Source: Candidatus Gastranaerophilales bacterium (lineage in GTDB: Bacteria; Cyanobacteriota; Vampirovibrionia; Gastranaerophilales; Gastranaerophilaceae). From it: a stretch of 64,000 bases of DNA. Under the pieces are notes generated by a model that saw only the letters and a program-made list of their open reading frames with translations, did no database searches and was not told the origin of the DNA. The DNA lies in assembly GCA_944326555.1 (NCBI GenBank), contig CALVEK010000008.1:1-64000 (forward strand), in the 5' to 3' direction. Shown piece after piece: positions 1 through 8,614 of this stretch. Within the stretch, counting starts at the first letter, position 1, and each line of letters starts with the position of its first letter. Made by a program: the position numbers and the translations under genes.

Positions 1-75
1 GACTCACCTACCTCCATTCGTAACGATTATCAATCGTTCCAAACGGAGTCCTTGCTACATCCCGATTTTATTTAG
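1..75 (-). other. Structured segment running off the window edge
   Basis: Read on the minus strand, about 60 nt contain a nested hairpin: an inner AACGATT-GAT-AATCGTT stem inside an outer CTCC/GGAG pairing. It follows an AT-rich stretch with a possible TAGAAT -10 around 85-95. The first bases (CGGGATGTAGC) resemble the 5' end of tRNA-Pro but no other tRNA arm follows. This may be the 5' part of a structured RNA or a leader for a gene outside the window. I cannot name a family. Confidence 0.25.
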
Positions 76-200
76 TTACACTCTAATTCTATCATAAAAT
101 ATTTAATTTCAATTATTTTACACAAAATATATAGCAATAAAAAAATCCTCGATACTTTATTGTTTTGAAAAGTGTAAGTTAAAAGTAAAAAAATTTTAGT

Positions 201-743
201 ATGAACTTATTGTGCACAAAATTTACAAGAAAAAATATCCCTGAATATTTATTCCATTTAACAACAAAAGACAACTACAAAAGCATACTTCAAGACGGTT
301 ACATAAAAAAATCACATGACCGTATTTTGAATAAAGATGCTGTTTTTCTTATAGAAAAAAACAATTACCTAACAGAATGGTCAAAGGTTTTTGTTGACAA
401 AGATAATCTTAAAAACAGATTAATAGAACATGTGAACTTGGGTGATGAAAGTGTTGTCTTAAAAATTACTACAAAGAATTTGCATTTAAAAAAATTATTT
501 GTGAGAAATCAGAAAAAGTTTTTCATGTTATATAACGGCCAATATGATGAATTGCCCAAAAATCCGCTAAAATTTATAAGAATGATTACGGATGCAATAC
601 ATTTAAGATTTGGAACACCTGCTTTTATCAAAAAATTTTTCAACAAACACAAACCTTATGAATATATATACAAGGATAAAATTGAGACAAATAATATTGC
701 TGGTATCATACCTTTAAAACAGTTTATAGAAAAAGGAGTATAA
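201..743 (+). CDS. Hypothetical protein with ART-like N-terminus
   Basis: Not firmly recognised. The N-terminus (residues 16-36) has a phenylalanine-histidine-leucine-threonine strand followed by an N-x3-I-L-x2-G helix turn. This resembles the start of ADP-ribosyltransferase-like folds (DarT, RNA 2'-phosphotransferase and similar), where the first His binds NAD. The rest of the 180 residues is basic, with no signal peptide or membrane segment. No Shine-Dalgarno is obvious before the ATG at 201. It precedes tag by 40 bp on the same strand, so the two may be cotranscribed. A role in DNA or RNA modification is only a guess from fold resemblance and the DNA-repair neighbour. Confidence 0.5.
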   Translation: MNLLCTKFTRKNIPEYLFHLTTKDNYKSILQDGYIKKSHDRILNKDAVFLIEKNNYLTEWSKVFVDKDNLKNRLIEHVNLGDESVVLKITTKNLHLKKLFVRNQKKFFMLYNGQYDELPKNPLKFIRMITDAIHLRFGTPAFIKKFFNKHKPYEYIYKDKIETNNIAGIIPLKQFIEKGV

Positions 744-783
744 GATATAATCTAATGGAGATATAAGAGGTGTAAAAAATAAA

Positions 784-1326
784 ATGAAAAGGTGTAAATG
801 GGTCAACGAAAACTCAGAAATATACAAAAAATATCATGATGAAGAATGGGGCGTCCCTAAATACGATGATAAAGAACTATTTGAACTCTTAATTTTAGAA
901 TCATTTCAAGCCGGCTTATCATGGTTAACGGTGTTAAAAAAGAGAGATGCTTTTAGATTAGCTTATGATAATTTTGATGTGAAAAAAGTTGCAAATTATA
1001 ATAACAAAAAAGTTGAAGAATTGCTGTCAATTTCTAATATCATAAGAAGTAAAAACAAAATATTGGCATCTATAAATAATGCCAATATTTTTATAAAAAT
1101 TCAAGAAGAATATGGTTCATTTGCAAATTACATATGGGGTTTTACAGACAACAAAATTATCAAAAATGGAACAGATGAACTTCCTGTTAGTACACCACTC
1201 TCTGATAAAATATCCAAAGATTTAAAAAAGAGAGGAATGAAATACGTTGGTACAGTAATAATTTACTCCTACCTGCAGGCAATTGGCGTAGTAAATGACC
1301 ATGAAAGAGATTGTTTTAAGTATTAA
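784..1326 (+). CDS. tag: DNA-3-methyladenine glycosylase I
   Basis: Base-excision repair enzyme that removes 3-methyladenine from alkylated DNA. The 180-residue length matches Tag (about 187). The family's zinc-snap ligands are present: Cys4, His18, His173 and Cys177 (N-terminal KRC-W, YHDEEWGVP, and the C-terminal VNDHERDC). The conserved active-site stretch ESFQAGLSW with its glutamate is at about residues 38-46, and the helix-hairpin region KKRGMKYVG also matches. An AGAGGTG Shine-Dalgarno lies about 10 nt before the ATG. The stop is immediately followed by a direct-repeat copy and then a bidirectional terminator. Confidence 0.95.
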   Translation: MKRCKWVNENSEIYKKYHDEEWGVPKYDDKELFELLILESFQAGLSWLTVLKKRDAFRLAYDNFDVKKVANYNNKKVEELLSISNIIRSKNKILASINNANIFIKIQEEYGSFANYIWGFTDNKIIKNGTDELPVSTPLSDKISKDLKKRGMKYVGTVIIYSYLQAIGVVNDHERDCFKY

Positions 1327-1369
1327 AAAATCCGATACGTGAAACCTGCGAAACAAACACTAAAAAATC
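1323..1369 (+). repeat. Direct repeat copy 1 (tRNA-Pro flank duplicate)
   Basis: Near-identical to 2734-2781 (one substitution and one A-tract indel over 48 bp) and in the same orientation. Homology then decays into a degenerate version of the tRNA-Pro T-arm (AACGACAAGATTTG versus AACGACAGGATTTG) and an 8-bp perfect inverted repeat CCAACGAC/GTCGTTGG at 1370-1399. It looks like a duplicated tRNA 3' end plus flank. The copies bracket the lineage-specific gene at 1529-2398. Confidence 0.85.
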
Positions 1370-1488
1370 CCAACGACAAGATTTGTCCTGAGTCGTTGGC
1401 GAGATTTCGAGCCCTACAATTATGCAGAATCAATATAGGTTGTAGATTAATAAAGACTTATTTAAAGAGTAACGATAGGTTAAATATT

Positions 1489-1522
1489 AAAGAGTCTGGA
1501 ATTTTGACTCCAGACTCTTTTT
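1489..1522. terminator. Bidirectional rho-independent terminator
   Basis: AAAGAGTCTGGA and TCCAGACTCTTT form a 12-bp stem with an 8-nt loop, with T-runs on both strands. It sits between tag (+) and the convergent membrane-protein gene (-) and can end both. Confidence 0.9.
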
Positions 1523-1528
1523 ACTAGT

Positions 1529-2398
1529 TTATGATTTTATATTAAAGAGTTCTCGCATATCAGCCAATTGCTGAGGACTTAAACCTTGTTTATCAACTTC
1601 AACAGGAACTTCCTTGGCAGAAGAAGCCATTCCTGCCTTATATTTAAATGCTTGGTATTCAACCTTATCTCTACAAGTTCTTATTTCTTTTATAACATCT
1701 GCAGGGGCATTACTATTTTTATAAATATCAAAAGCAAATTCTTTCGCAGGACCTTGATGATAAGGAATTAACCAATCTTGGGTTGTAATGTTTGCAACTT
1801 TATCATTTGAGCGAATATCTATATTCTTTTTCCAATTAGGTTTACTTCCAACCATTCTCGAAAACTCTGCAGGATCATCAGGGGTTTTGAAATCAAATGG
1901 TTTTTCAATTACAAGTGAATGAGAATTAACGCCAGTCTTTTTATACAAACAACTTTTTAGAAACTTAGATTGATAAACATTTACGCCATCGAAAACATTA
2001 TAACTTTTGCCGGTGAATTCAATCAATTTCTCAACTTTTCCACTTTTATCACATACAATAATAGCTCTTCTGTTGCATTTTCCTAAGAATTCAATTTTTT
2101 GTTTGCCATTTTTTAGCTGAGTAATAACAGGTGCTCCTTCAGCTCTGATAAATTTTTTTGCCCTATCAGCATAATTATTAATCACATCATCAATGGCATT
2201 GGAGTTGATGTTAGTAACCTCGTTTTGCAAAGTATTTGTAACCGGTTTTGTACCCCCAGTAACATTTTTTAACCTACCCAACTTACCTGTTTTTAATGCA
2301 TAAATTGCTAAAGCAATTGTAGTAGCTATAGCCAAACCTCCAACAACTTTTTTGCTACTTGAGCTTTTTTCTTTTTCTACACTTCCTCTAAAATTCAC
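1529..2398 (-). CDS. Lineage-specific membrane protein, N-terminal NFRG motif
   Basis: Function unknown. The 289-residue protein starts with GTG and opens with an asparagine-phenylalanine-arginine-glycine motif, a lysine/serine-rich stretch, then one hydrophobic segment (about residues 18-37, beginning VVGG and ending near KTGKLG). The remaining 250 residues look soluble: an alpha/beta region with a lysine-rich strand pattern (about 90-150) and a helical tail. No family is recognised. It lies alone between two copies of a tRNA-flank direct repeat, ends at a bidirectional terminator, and its leader carries the GCAATTTT-N12-GTTTTT element shared by three other genes in this window. Orientation in the membrane cannot be decided from sequence. 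Confidence 0.75.
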   Translation of the reverse strand: MNFRGSVEKEKSSSSKKVVGGLAIATTIALAIYALKTGKLGRLKNVTGGTKPVTNTLQNEVTNINSNAIDDVINNYADRAKKFIRAEGAPVITQLKNGKQKIEFLGKCNRRAIIVCDKSGKVEKLIEFTGKSYNVFDGVNVYQSKFLKSCLYKKTGVNSHSLVIEKPFDFKTPDDPAEFSRMVGSKPNWKKNIDIRSNDKVANITTQDWLIPYHQGPAKEFAFDIYKNSNAPADVIKEIRTCRDKVEYQAFKYKAGMASSAKEVPVEVDKQGLSPQQLADMRELFNIKS

Positions 2399-2487
2399 TT
2401 TCTTGTCATTTAAAAATTTTGAGAAGAATAATTTACATAATGAGTTGGACTAATGTTTAATGACATTTTTTAACACTTTCCTTTAAT

Positions 2488-2533
2488 GATTTAACCTACA
2501 TAATAACAAAAACACAAACAAACTAAAAATTGC
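2488..2533 (-). promoter_or_regulatory. Shared upstream element, copy 1
   Basis: Minus strand: GCAATTTT (2533-2526), 12 nt, GTTTTT (2513-2508), a TATTAT -10-like hexamer (2505-2500), then GTAGGTTAAATC. The same order and spacing precede the genes at 23866, 30971 and 62522. The ATG-proximal leader would be about 95 nt. Confidence 0.5.
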
Positions 2534-2733
2534 TAATAAGTTACCTATCTATCTATATATATCAGCGATTATTACTGAATTTTAGCAATCAAAACTTGTA
2601 TATACATTTTGTTACATTTTTGCGATTACTGAATTCATTCATTATCTTGGCTTTTAATTGTTCATAAGAAATAAATCAATTTCTAGAAATAAATAACTAA
2701 ACCCAAAATTCAATACTATCTTTACTTAAAATC

Positions 2734-2779
2734 TTAAAAAATCCGATACGTGAAACCTGCGAAACCAACACTAAAAAAA

Positions 2780-2781
<2 letters not shown>
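2734..2781 (+). repeat. Direct repeat copy 2, abutting tRNA-Pro 3' end
   Basis: Matches 1323-1369 in direct orientation. It ends exactly where the tRNA-Pro gene's 3' end begins, the usual position of an attachment site for elements that integrate at tRNA genes. No integrase is present between the copies. The gap 2399-2733 otherwise holds only AT-rich sequence, a CTAT microsatellite near 2543-2556 and the shared upstream element. Confidence 0.85.
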
Positions 2782-2853
<72 letters not shown>

Positions 2854-2958
2854 ATTAAAAAACATAAAATTAAAAAAGTTCTATATTTATTTTAATACAA
2901 GCATAAAAAAATTTAATCATTTTATTTTAAATTATTAAAAATAAATAACAAAATATAC

Positions 2959-2982
2959 AAAAAAGTCCCGTCTAAACGAGAC
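2959..2982 (-). terminator. Rho-independent terminator of the candidate sRNA
   Basis: On the minus strand GTCTCGT pairs with ACGGGAC (one G-U) around a TTAG loop, followed directly by TTTTTT. It ends the RNA that starts near 3177. Confidence 0.85.
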
Positions 2983-3177
2983 AGAACCTTTGCAATCTTT
3001 AATCTCTTCCCAATATTCTCTTATTCCCCACGGCTAGTAGCCAAAAACCTCATTAAGTCTAACCTTTTTCATTCTTCCCAATAAATCTTAAAAATCCTTT
3101 TTCTTTAAAACTTCCACGATTATCCCTAATCCCCGGAAACAGCCATCACCTCTTTCTAATTTAAGTGGTTGCCCACT
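2959..3177 (-). ncRNA. Candidate GGA-rich small RNA (~220 nt)
   Basis: A free-standing transcription unit without an ORF: a consensus-like promoter (TTGATA-N17-TATGAT at 3212-3184) and a strong terminator (2982-2959) delimit about 220 nt. The RNA opens with a GTGG-GCAA-CCAC tetraloop hairpin. Next is a stem TTCC/GGAA enclosing GATTA-GGGA-TAATC, then a GGCT-ACT-AGCC hairpin. At least seven GGA motifs occur, several as GGGA, and one is displayed in the GATTAGGGATAATC loop. That arrangement is typical of CsrA/RsmA-sequestering RNAs (CsrB/C, RsmY/Z). I see no match to 6S, tmRNA or RNase P signatures. Presence of an RNA gene is well supported; the CsrB-like role is a hypothesis. The stretch 2854-2958 between it and tRNA-Pro shows nothing. 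Confidence 0.6.
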
Positions 3178-3183
3178 GAAACA

Positions 3184-3212
3184 ATCATACAAAGACAAAA
3201 AAATTGTATCAA
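3184..3212 (-). promoter_or_regulatory. Promoter of the candidate sRNA
   Basis: -35 TTGATA (3212-3207), 17-nt spacer, -10 TATGAT (3189-3184) on the minus strand, placing the start near 3177, just before the first hairpin. Confidence 0.75.
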
Positions 3213-3359
3213 CAGAGATTTTGTAAAATAAGTTTTACAATTGACCATGCCCCCTAGTACAAGTGGGTAAAAAATATTTTTACAAACTTAATGAAAAAAT
3301 ATTAAAGCATAAAATAATAAATAATAAAAAACAAATAAACAAAAGTAATAAAAATAAAA

Positions 3360-3620
3360 GCCGTGCCACTGCCTATCGACAAACAAAAAAACAAATCTTC
3401 TTTATATCTGTCTCCCACTCAAAAATCTTTTACCCAAAAGTTGAATCTTAGTGCTGCTTCGTTCCCGATCTGACACGGTTCGATTGCTTTTGCCAAAAAA
3501 TATTGAATTATCAACAACAGCTACAAGAATCCTCACTTCCCTGCAAGCCTCACAGCAGGCTCTGCACCTCGCATAAGCGTTCGAGTCGAGAGATCCGCCA
3601 AGTCCCCGTGGAGCACGGCT
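3360..3620 (-). ncRNA. ffs: Signal recognition particle RNA, large bacterial type
   Basis: RNA core of the signal recognition particle, which with Ffh targets membrane proteins. On the minus strand the hallmark helix 8 is present: GTGTCAGATCG-GGAA-CGAAGCAGCAC, with the GGAA tetraloop and AGCAG asymmetric loop. The 5' GCCGTGC and 3' GCACGGC ends pair perfectly to close the molecule. The roughly 260-nt length, the 5' CCGTGCTCCACGGGG block and the 3' GTCGA-AGG-GCACGG block match the B. subtilis-type scRNA with an Alu domain rather than the ~100-nt 4.5S form. A T-rich tract follows the closing helix and probably terminates it. The apical bases differ from the usual GGTCCGGAAGGA, but pairing is kept. 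A well-placed promoter lies just upstream. Confidence 0.92.
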
Positions 3621-3625
3621 ATACT

Positions 3626-3654
3626 ATATTAACCTAAAAAACATTATCTAGCAA
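3626..3654 (-). promoter_or_regulatory. Promoter of SRP RNA
   Basis: -35 TTGCTA (3654-3649), 17-nt spacer, -10 TAATAT (3631-3626) on the minus strand. Predicted start is within 1-3 nt of the closing-helix 5' end near 3619. Confidence 0.8.
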
Positions 3655-3662
3655 TTATTTTA

Positions 3663-6600
3663 TTATTTAGAAAGAGTATTTAAGTTGTATTTAGTATTTG
3701 CCAATTTTACATAAGGATTTTCAACTCTGCCTTTGAAAGAAAGTTTGTTTCCTTTAAAATCTTTTTCCCTAAGCAAAATTATACCTGCATTTCCAAGAGG
3801 AATATCATTTTGCTCATTACCATTGGCATCAATTCTTTTTATCATTTTAGAATCGACAACTTTAAACTTATTATTAGGATTTAAAGCATCAACGTAAATG
3901 GTACCGACGGGCAAGCCATTATCGCTAATACCTTCTAAATTTATGTATGGAATAGAAACGTCAAGTCCTCTATTTTCAGGCATTTTGTCATAGCCATGAG
4001 AGTGTAAGATAGCAATTGCATCAGTCTTGTCATTGTATCTGTACAAAGCAAATGCAACACCTCCGCCGTTAACGTTTTGTTCAGCAAAAGGTACCGAAGT
4101 ACCGTTTACTAAAGCAGAAGCAGCTTCTTTGTTTCTTATATTCATAACATCTGCAATTGTTTTCTTATAAGTTTTTACAAATGAATAATCATCATCGTTT
4201 AACCAATCCCAACGGATAGCATTTCTGTTTTCTTGTTTTTCATTTTTGCAGAATGTTTCCCAACCTGTCATGCCAAACTCATCGCCTGCATAATTTGTCG
4301 GGTTACCGGGTAGTGCGGCCATAGCAAAGGCTATTGAACGATATTTTGTCATTGCAGGTTCAAGAATATTTTTCAATGCGTTAGCTTTTAATTTTTTAAT
4401 TTTATCTTTATTTCCATTTACATAATTTCTAAAATCTTCGTTATCATAAGCAGCCTGTCTGATAATATCGTCCAAACTATAATCAAAAGGTCTTACACCA
4501 AAGTTTTCTGAATCAAACTTTCTTGCTTGACCATTATATGTATAATTGCCGTTTTTCAATTTTTCAATAGCTGCAAAAATAGCACCTTTTTGCGAATCAC
4601 TCAACTCATTAAATTCAGCCGTAGACTTAATGCCATTACCCAAAACTCTTGCAACTTCTATTGCTTTATCTTTATTAAATGCAGCCACATCCATTGCTAA
4701 CAAATGCAATATTCTTGGTTTGTCTTGGTTACCAACAAATCTGTGAGCAAAATTCAACGCATCTAAGATTCCTGAATCAAAATAAGAACCATCGCCCTTA
4801 AGTTTATCAGAAACTTTGCTCAATCCTCCGCCATTACCTTTATCATTTTGTCCATACATTGAAGGCAATGAATCATAGAAATAAGAATAATCTGATACAG
4901 TTGAAAAACCTGCTTTGTCGAGGAATTCTGAAATGTGCATCTGACCATCCATATCGGTTAACTCACCAATAGTATATGAGCGAGGATTATACTGTCTTAC
5001 CCCTTTGTTAAATTTATTCCAAAAGTCAAAGATAACGCCTTTATTTTTGTCTGTACTGATTTTTCCTGCCTCATGAGCTTCCCAATCAGCAACGTCTTTT
5101 GCAGCGTCTATTCTCCAATCCAAACCTGATTCAGTTTTCTCGATTATCAGTTTTGCAGCATTTATAGTATCAGAATCAAATTTATTTACCCTAGCAGCTA
5201 AGAGATTTACAAATTTCTCTTCATTCTGAACAGGAATATTTTTTATTCCGTTCTTTATAAGAGAAATAAGTTCCATTGCTGTATCTTTTGGAGAAACTTC
5301 ATATTGCAGACCCAACTTATTCAAATCAATTGAATGCAATTCATTCAAATCATATTCCAACATCTCATTGTTATCTTTGAGTTGAATTTGCGGAGCAATC
5401 GCTGAAACAAATAAGAATTTAGCAACATCAGGAGAAATCACAGAATAAATCTCTTTACCTTCTTGAGTTAATTCACCGTTTTCAAATAAAACTTTACCGG
5501 TTTTTTCTGCAACTTTGCCCAAAATATCCATAGCCTTATCTGTCATGTCATTGGCATAGATTAAATCCATTTTTTGGTATAGATTTCTGTATTCACTAGG
5601 AACCATGTCATAGTAATCATTGCCCATTTGGAAAGTCTGGTATCTTGTCATACCAATAGTATCTGCAGAAACTGCCATATTCTTAATATAAGGATATGCC
5701 AAAACACCCATTAAATCAGGAGAAAACTCAATTGCATCTAAAGGGAATGACATCAAACCATCAGTAACATTCTGAGGCATTGTTGTTTGCTTCAATTTAT
5801 ACTTTCTATTACCGGTTATCTGACTAATAGTAAGTAAATTTTGCAACGGCGAAACACCGCCATTTTCTTCTGCTTTAAATACTTCTTTTGCACCTTTATG
5901 AAGTTTACCCTCATTAACAAGTTCTTCTATCGCTGATTTGAAAGAATTAAAATCTCTCTTATCGCCTAATTTTTGAGATAACTCACTTGCAGTGAACTCT
6001 GTAAGCATTCTGGCGACTTCCGAAGTCCAGAACTTACCTACCTGAACAGTATCATCTTGAACTTGATATGGGGAAACCATTAATGCTTCTCTTTTTTCAG
6101 GTGTAGCTTTGATTTCATTAACTGAAGATTCTGATAAAACAAATCGTTTTTTAGAAATATCGCTATTCCCTACCCAAAGAGAAACACCACCGTCTTTATT
6201 TGATTTAACCAATTTAAAGTTTGGCCATTTTGTCAGAGTATCTTTAAATTCTATAGATTTGTCAGAATGTTTTAGTTCTTTATATTTTTTGTAATTTGCT
6301 TCTACAGACGGCAAATCAACCCTTGCATGGTATGCCTGAACTGAGTCTTTGTAATTTGCAATCTCAAAATTATCACCTGACTCTTTTAAATCATATACAT
6401 CAAATATTTCATTATTATTCATCTGCTCTTCAGAAGCAAGTCTGTCATCGAAAACTTGGATATATGTAGGTTTAGAATTATCAACTGTACTGTGTTTAAT
6501 TTCTTTTTCTTTGTAACCGTCAGCAGTTTTTTCATAAACAATTCTATAAGGTGCATTAACAAGTTTAATGTGAATATGTTTATTTACTTCTTCATTTTTT

Positions 6601-7481
6601 GAAAGTATACCGAATCTAACAGGAACATTTGCCAAGTCTTTTGTTTCAAACATAGGAACAAAAGGACTGTCTACACCCCAATTCATAATATCTTTAATAT
6701 GAATACCCTCAATGCCTTCATTAACAAACGCACCATCAGCAGTCCAAGACATGCCATGTGAATACAAATTGAGCATTAAGTTTCTGAAATCTTTATAAGA
6801 ACCTAAATTGTTTGTGATTTGATAAGGGTTAGTTGTCCAATAACCATGGCTGGATTTATTATCCTGTCCAAAAATCGGAGTACCTAAAATATTTCTTACA
6901 CCAGCTTGAGCAAGCTCATCAATTTTTTCATTCATAGAAACTAATGTGCCACCCAACATATTAAAGTGATTTCTTTTCGCATTAGAAGGTGTCTTCACAT
7001 TGAATGAATCAACCAAAACATGTTCCATTTGTCTTGGTCTTGTAGAGTTTGAATGAGTAACAGGTATAGCCATAGTATAGTTACCATCGGCTTTTGCCCC
7101 TTTATCAGTGTATTCTCTGCCATTAACAGCAAATCTGTACCCAAGTATATGATCAGCATCAAGTTTGTAATCAGATGCTTTTAAAACAACAGACCCAAAT
7201 CCTTCGGGAACGTCGTAACAATCTTCATTCAGATAAGTACCATCTTTATGTTTTTTTGAATCATTTCTCTGTAATTTAAAGAAACCGTCAGCATCTCTTT
7301 GCAAAACAGTAACATACAGTTTTGTACCTTTTGGTGCATTAGGAAGATTAAACTTGTAAATATCGTTTCCTCTGGAATCTTGAGTAAGCACATGACCTGA
7401 AAAACTCGGATTCGACTTCTTGCGAGAACTCAACGGAGTAGAAACATTCATCCTATTTGATTTCAAACTATCAATATTCAC
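3663..7481 (-). CDS. Very large GH13-like alpha-glucan-active enzyme
   Basis: Likely hydrolase or transferase acting on alpha-glucans. An N-terminal beta-sandwich (about 35-150) precedes a GH13-type barrel. The conserved regions are recognisable: region II RIDAAKDV (nucleophile Asp near 792), region III TIGELTD (acid/base Glu near 840), region IV FVGNQDKPR (Asp near 920, with NQD replacing the usual NHD), and the LPGNPTNYAGDEFG motif (about 1056-1070). More than 500 residues separate the region-I-like segment (about 245-255) from region II, a very large insertion of unknown function. There is no signal peptide. A PSFSG motif lies near the N-terminus, like other lineage-specific proteins here. 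I chose GTG at 7481 because GAGG lies 8 nt upstream; a further GTG at 7502 is in frame. Confidence 0.8.
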   Translation of the reverse strand: MNIDSLKSNRMNVSTPLSSRKKSNPSFSGHVLTQDSRGNDIYKFNLPNAPKGTKLYVTVLQRDADGFFKLQRNDSKKHKDGTYLNEDCYDVPEGFGSVVLKASDYKLDADHILGYRFAVNGREYTDKGAKADGNYTMAIPVTHSNSTRPRQMEHVLVDSFNVKTPSNAKRNHFNMLGGTLVSMNEKIDELAQAGVRNILGTPIFGQDNKSSHGYWTTNPYQITNNLGSYKDFRNLMLNLYSHGMSWTADGAFVNEGIEGIHIKDIMNWGVDSPFVPMFETKDLANVPVRFGILSKNEEVNKHIHIKLVNAPYRIVYEKTADGYKEKEIKHSTVDNSKPTYIQVFDDRLASEEQMNNNEIFDVYDLKESGDNFEIANYKDSVQAYHARVDLPSVEANYKKYKELKHSDKSIEFKDTLTKWPNFKLVKSNKDGGVSLWVGNSDISKKRFVLSESSVNEIKATPEKREALMVSPYQVQDDTVQVGKFWTSEVARMLTEFTASELSQKLGDKRDFNSFKSAIEELVNEGKLHKGAKEVFKAEENGGVSPLQNLLTISQITGNRKYKLKQTTMPQNVTDGLMSFPLDAIEFSPDLMGVLAYPYIKNMAVSADTIGMTRYQTFQMGNDYYDMVPSEYRNLYQKMDLIYANDMTDKAMDILGKVAEKTGKVLFENGELTQEGKEIYSVISPDVAKFLFVSAIAPQIQLKDNNEMLEYDLNELHSIDLNKLGLQYEVSPKDTAMELISLIKNGIKNIPVQNEEKFVNLLAARVNKFDSDTINAAKLIIEKTESGLDWRIDAAKDVADWEAHEAGKISTDKNKGVIFDFWNKFNKGVRQYNPRSYTIGELTDMDGQMHISEFLDKAGFSTVSDYSYFYDSLPSMYGQNDKGNGGGLSKVSDKLKGDGSYFDSGILDALNFAHRFVGNQDKPRILHLLAMDVAAFNKDKAIEVARVLGNGIKSTAEFNELSDSQKGAIFAAIEKLKNGNYTYNGQARKFDSENFGVRPFDYSLDDIIRQAAYDNEDFRNYVNGNKDKIKKLKANALKNILEPAMTKYRSIAFAMAALPGNPTNYAGDEFGMTGWETFCKNEKQENRNAIRWDWLNDDDYSFVKTYKKTIADVMNIRNKEAASALVNGTSVPFAEQNVNGGGVAFALYRYNDKTDAIAILHSHGYDKMPENRGLDVSIPYINLEGISDNGLPVGTIYVDALNPNNKFKVVDSKMIKRIDANGNEQNDIPLGNAGIILLREKDFKGNKLSFKGRVENPYVKLANTKYNLNTLSK

Positions 7482-7602
7482 AATATCAACCTCATAACAC
7501 ACTGACTACCAATATTAAGATAAAACAGAAAAAAATTTGCTAATCATGCCCCAAATCTACAATACATTGTTACAATAACTTAAAGAAACACAAAAACAAA
7601 AA

Positions 7603-8568
7603 TCAGAACAGTCCCTTCCTAGCTAATAAAATTGCAATTATGCCGGCAAAGACCAGAGAAAACAGCAATATTCCCAAAAATGCAAAATGAGCATGTGCCA
7701 TTGGAACATCAACATTCATTCCCCAAAAGCTAGAAATCATTGTCGGTATAGCAAGAATAATCGTAACCGACGTTAAGAATTTCATTACAATGTTCAAATT
7801 GTTAGAAATAATTGAAGCAAAAGCATCCATCATGCTCTCAAGAATATTTCTGTGCATTTCAACCATTTCAATAGCCTGTTTGTTTTCAATGATAACGTCT
7901 TCCATCAAATCTTCAATTTCTTCGTTATAAGCCATGAATGTTGAAAAACCACTAAATTTTTTGAATCTGCTAAGTTTTTCTAAAACCCTACCATTATCTT
8001 TAAGAGCTGTTGTAAAGTATACAAGAGACTTTTGAACATCCAAAAGTTGGAACAATGCTTTGTTTTTCATTGTTCTTCTTAATTCAACTTCAATTTTATC
8101 CGTATGTCGATTGATATGTTCTAAATATCTCAAGTAAAATTTTGTAGACCTAAAAAGAATTTGAAACAGAAATCTTGTTCTGTCCGCTGTGTTAAAAAGT
8201 TTTGCAGTATCTTGATTAAAAAACGAAATAATCCTGTTTTCTTTTAAAGAAACAGTAACAATATTATTAGGAGTCATAATTACACCAAGAGGCAAAGTAT
8301 CAAAACTATTCTCATCTTCCATCATCGGAACATTTGTAATTATTAAAAGTTTATCGTCATCAAGTTCAATACGGGATCTTTCTTCAGAGTCAAGTGAATC
8401 TCTTAAAAAATCAGCTTCTATATTAAGAGCATCAGCGACATCTTTAATCTCATCAGCCGTCGGTTTTATCAAATTAAACCAGGCACCGTTTTCAAATTCA
8501 TCAATAGACAGTTCTTTTAAGGTTTTGTCTTCCTGTGTTTTGTAAATCTGAAGCATAGTACCCGCCAA
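7603..8568 (-). CDS. corA: CorA-family magnesium/divalent cation transporter
   Basis: Inner-membrane channel for Mg2+ (or Co2+/Ni2+). The 321-residue protein has the family layout: a soluble N-terminal funnel, a long stalk helix, then two membrane helices at the C-terminus (about 258-280 and 293-315). The signature GMN selectivity motif sits at about 283-285 in SFWGMNVDVP. The C-terminus ends with basic residues after the last helix, as usual. The start is supported by a GGCGGG-like site. It lies 46 bp from a convergent-direction neighbour on the same strand, but no operon partner is functionally linked. Which cation it carries cannot be told from sequence. Confidence 0.93.
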   Translation of the reverse strand: MAGTMLQIYKTQEDKTLKELSIDEFENGAWFNLIKPTADEIKDVADALNIEADFLRDSLDSEERSRIELDDDKLLIITNVPMMEDENSFDTLPLGVIMTPNNIVTVSLKENRIISFFNQDTAKLFNTADRTRFLFQILFRSTKFYLRYLEHINRHTDKIEVELRRTMKNKALFQLLDVQKSLVYFTTALKDNGRVLEKLSRFKKFSGFSTFMAYNEEIEDLMEDVIIENKQAIEMVEMHRNILESMMDAFASIISNNLNIVMKFLTSVTIILAIPTMISSFWGMNVDVPMAHAHFAFLGILLFSLVFAGIIAILLARKGLF

Positions 8569-8614
8569 TCAAACTAAAATATTCACAAGACAATTATACT
8601 ACAACAATGAAAAA

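Noticed and set aside
1339-1527. 62-codon plus-strand ORF after tag
   Set aside because: It runs across the direct repeat, the hairpin and the terminator; composition and repeat content do not look coding.
3263-3451. 62-codon plus-strand ORF
   Set aside because: It overlaps the SRP RNA in antisense and has AT-rich low-complexity translation.
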